Source: Metabacillus litoralis
GTDB taxonomy: Bacteria > Bacillota > Bacilli > Bacillales > Bacillaceae
Reading direction: 5' to 3'
DNA length: 64,000 nucleotides
NCBI RefSeq assembly: GCF_003667825.1
Contig: NZ_CP033043.1
Span: 1,427,001-1,491,000, forward strand
A model generated the notes under the pieces. The model did no database searches. It saw nothing but the letters and a program-made list of their open reading frames with translations, and was not told where the DNA came from. Shown here piece by piece: positions 62,051 to 64,000 of this stretch. The stretch's first letter is position 1. Every line of letters starts with the position of its first letter. The position numbers and the translations under genes were made by a program.

Positions 62051-64000
62051 TTATTTCGTTAATCTATCAATGTCAACCTTTGGCTCTAAAGCATTATTGA
62101 CCTGTTCCACAACGATATCTTTTTCCACGTTAAATGTGGCCGTTCCTTTAATATTTTCTGAGGATGCACCTACTCTAACCTCGTATATTCCCTTTTCAAC
62201 GATCCATTGATTTTTAGCTTCATCAAAGGATGCTAAATCCATTGCGTCTAGTTCAAATTTAATTAGCTCGCTTTGATTTGCATTTAATTCTTTCGTTTTC
62301 GTAAAGTCTCTTAACTCGATTTCTGGTTTTTCTAGTTTTCCATCAGGAGCTGAGATGTAAAGTTGAACAACCTCTTTACCTGCAACATCACCCGTATTTT
62401 TAATGTTCGCAAAGACAGTGATGGTATCTTTAAATTTCCCACCTTTGTTTACTCTTATATTGCTATAATCATAGGTTGTATAAGAGAGTCCATATCCAAA
62501 TTCATAGGAAGGGGAAACATTAAATGTTGAGTGGTAACGGTAACCGATATAAATATCTTCTTCATAGGTGACTTGTGTTGGATTTTCTGCAGGTGTACCT
62601 GGGAAGTTAGATGACGATGGTGTATCACTATATGTTTTAGGGAATGTCGTTGCTAGCTTACCAGATGGATTCACTGCACCTGTTAAAACATCTGCAATGG
62701 CATATCCTGCTTCTTGCCCTGGCTGCCATGCTACAAGAATAGAGTCAACTTTATCCTTCCAGCTTTCAACCTCAATTGGACCACCAATATTTAATACAAC
62801 TGTAACCTTTTTCCCTGCATTATGATAAATGCTTGAAATGTTTTTAATCATCTCCTGTTCCGTTTCGGTTAACAGATAATCACCCTGAACATTTTGACGA
62901 TCAGCAGATTCTCCCGAATTGCGGTCAATTACGATAACAGCTGTATCTGTATCTTCTTGAACCTGATTGATTTCATTGATATCAAGTGGTTTTTCAGGAA
63001 TAATCGGAATTTCTTTACCAAAGTCCTCTCCCCATGGACTAGGCTTAATTTTGTATTCATCTTGCTGCCTTAATGTATTAATATAGTTTTTATAATCTGT
63101 TACTAAGTCCTCCTGCATTTGATACCCGGCTTCATTTAATCCATCAACCAATGAAACAGTGTAGGCTGCATTAACATCACCACTACCAGTTCCACCTTTA
63201 ATGGTCTCTATTTGTGCATTTCCAAAGATTGCTAGCTTATTTTCCTTCTTCAGTGGTAATGCATTATCATCATTTTTTAATAACACCATTCCTTCAGCTC
63301 CTGCTTGTCGAGCAACCTTGGCATGTGCAGCTAGATCAGGAGAATCTGAGTTTGCATAGTTTTTAAATGTAGGAGATTTCACTACAAACTCAAGTATATT
63401 TTTAATATTCCGATCAAGGACGCTTTCATCCAGACTACCATCCTTCACCGCATTTGCTATAGCTGTAGAGCTACTAGGAAAACCTGGCATGATATGATCA
63501 TTACCAGCCCTCATCTGCTCTACTGGATTTGTTCCCGCAAACCAGTCGGTCATTACAAAGCCTTCATAACCCCAGTCGTCTCTTAAAACCGTTGTAAGAA
63601 GATCTGTATTCTGTGAAGCAGGCGTTCCATTTACTAGATTATAAGAACTCATAACCGCCCATGGGTTTGACTCTTTAATTGCAATTTCGAAGCCTTTTAA
63701 ATAAAGCTCTCTTAGTGCTCTTTCTGAAACAATCGTGTCAATTGTAAATCGATTTGTTTCTTGATTGTTAGCTGCAAAATGCTTGATTGTCGCTCCAACA
63801 TCATTTGATTGAACACCATTTACGAGAGCAGCTGTCATTTTACCTGCAACTAAAGGATCCTCTGAAAAATATTCAAAATTTCGCCCATTCAATGGATTGC
63901 GATGTAAGTTTAAAGCAGGTGCAAGTAGAATATCTACACCATATTCTTTGACTTCATTTCCTTGAGCTTTCCCAACTGCTTCAACCATTTTCATGTCCCA
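62051..64000 (-). CDS. GH3 beta-glucosidase-like enzyme (5' end outside window)
   Basis: An open frame of 649 residues runs off the right edge. It follows the glycoside-hydrolase-3 pattern: LLAPALNLHRNPLNGRNFEY, SEDPLVAGKMTAALVNG, KHFAANNQETNRF and VMTDWFAGTNPVE (catalytic Asp), then the alpha/beta sandwich (VVLNIGGPIEVESW, WQPGQEAGYAIADVL) and a C-terminal fibronectin-like domain (KNTGDVAGKEVVQLYISAPD). The start is not seen; extra residues (WD before the first visible Met) confirm that it continues. Hydrolyses beta-glucosides or xylosides; upstream partner of the secreted esterase, probably one regulon. Confidence 0.9.
   Translation of the reverse strand, partial: WDMKMVEAVGKAQGNEVKEYGVDILLAPALNLHRNPLNGRNFEYFSEDPLVAGKMTAALVNGVQSNDVGATIKHFAANNQETNRFTIDTIVSERALRELYLKGFEIAIKESNPWAVMSSYNLVNGTPASQNTDLLTTVLRDDWGYEGFVMTDWFAGTNPVEQMRAGNDHIMPGFPSSSTAIANAVKDGSLDESVLDRNIKNILEFVVKSPTFKNYANSDSPDLAAHAKVARQAGAEGMVLLKNDDNALPLKKENKLAIFGNAQIETIKGGTGSGDVNAAYTVSLVDGLNEAGYQMQEDLVTDYKNYINTLRQQDEYKIKPSPWGEDFGKEIPIIPEKPLDINEINQVQEDTDTAVIVIDRNSGESADRQNVQGDYLLTETEQEMIKNISSIYHNAGKKVTVVLNIGGPIEVESWKDKVDSILVAWQPGQEAGYAIADVLTGAVNPSGKLATTFPKTYSDTPSSSNFPGTPAENPTQVTYEEDIYIGYRYHSTFNVSPSYEFGYGLSYTTYDYSNIRVNKGGKFKDTITVFANIKNTGDVAGKEVVQLYISAPDGKLEKPEIELRDFTKTKELNANQSELIKFELDAMDLASFDEAKNQWIVEKGIYEVRVGASSENIKGTATFNVEKDIVVEQVNNALEPKVDIDRLTK

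Noticed and set aside
1..64000. CRISPR arrays
   Set aside because: No series of regularly spaced identical repeats was seen; the 42-43 kb repeats are two long copies with irregular palindromes.

Overview
The window looks like chromosomal DNA of a low-GC Firmicute of the Bacillus/Alkalihalobacillus type. The evidence is strong AGGAGG ribosome sites, frequent TTG/GTG starts, a class D sortase with an LPETA substrate, a complete fructoselysine (frl) operon, and Hol_Tox-type toxin loci. No tool was run: family names come from motifs read by eye and from knowledge of the families.

Region 1 (1-8.4 kb) is a worn mobile-element remnant. After the start of a metallopeptidase-like gene at the left edge come small plasmid/phage-type genes, several broken by a single frameshift or stop: a stop-interrupted small gene, a frameshifted winged-helix gene, a frameshifted pair at 5.3-6.2 kb, a frameshifted DUF771 gene and a frameshifted tyrosine integrase.

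Region 2 (8.4-32.6 kb) is a dense island, mostly on the minus strand, that reads as stacked defence or conflict modules. (a) 8.5-15.9 kb: a UPF1/DNA2-like helicase, a winged-helix protein and a protein with degenerate phospholipase-D halves plus a coiled coil. (b) 16.1-18.6 kb: a NERD-nuclease/UvrD-like helicase and a small protein. (c) 19.1-22.8 kb: a helicase with an apparent RelE/ParE-like N-terminus, a coiled-coil protein and a 62-residue protein. (d) 24.9-29.6 kb: an XRE-dynamin-like GTPase, a helical protein, a membrane-linked GHH/HNH nuclease and a SUKH-type immunity protein, driven by a good promoter with a 24-bp palindrome beside the -35 box. (e) 30.3-32.6 kb: a MazG-like pyrophosphohydrolase, an HNH endonuclease and a winged-helix/Vsr-like nuclease. 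A sequence resembling a tRNA 3' end lies between (d) and (e). Modules (d), (a) and (c) are the best candidates for undescribed systems.

Region 3 (33-50 kb) is mainly metabolism and surface genes: sortase D plus its likely substrate, a ThuA-like protein, a PhyH-like dioxygenase, a secreted tannase-like esterase, a luciferase-like oxidoreductase, a quinone-reductase-like enzyme, and the frl operon (deglycase, ABC importer, kinase, GntR regulator) with an added HAD phosphatase. Two copies of a type I toxin-antitoxin locus and a duplicated hairpin-bearing intergenic repeat lie here.

Region 4 (50-64 kb) holds an erythromycin-esterase-like lipoprotein, a DnaD-like replication protein with a broken paralogue, and two near-identical Ig-like/alpha-beta hydrolase esterases. 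Between the esterases sits a block with two DUF262 genes (GmrSD-like), an HNH_2 nuclease and a third, decayed toxin locus. A GH3 beta-glucosidase runs off the right edge, in tandem with the second esterase.
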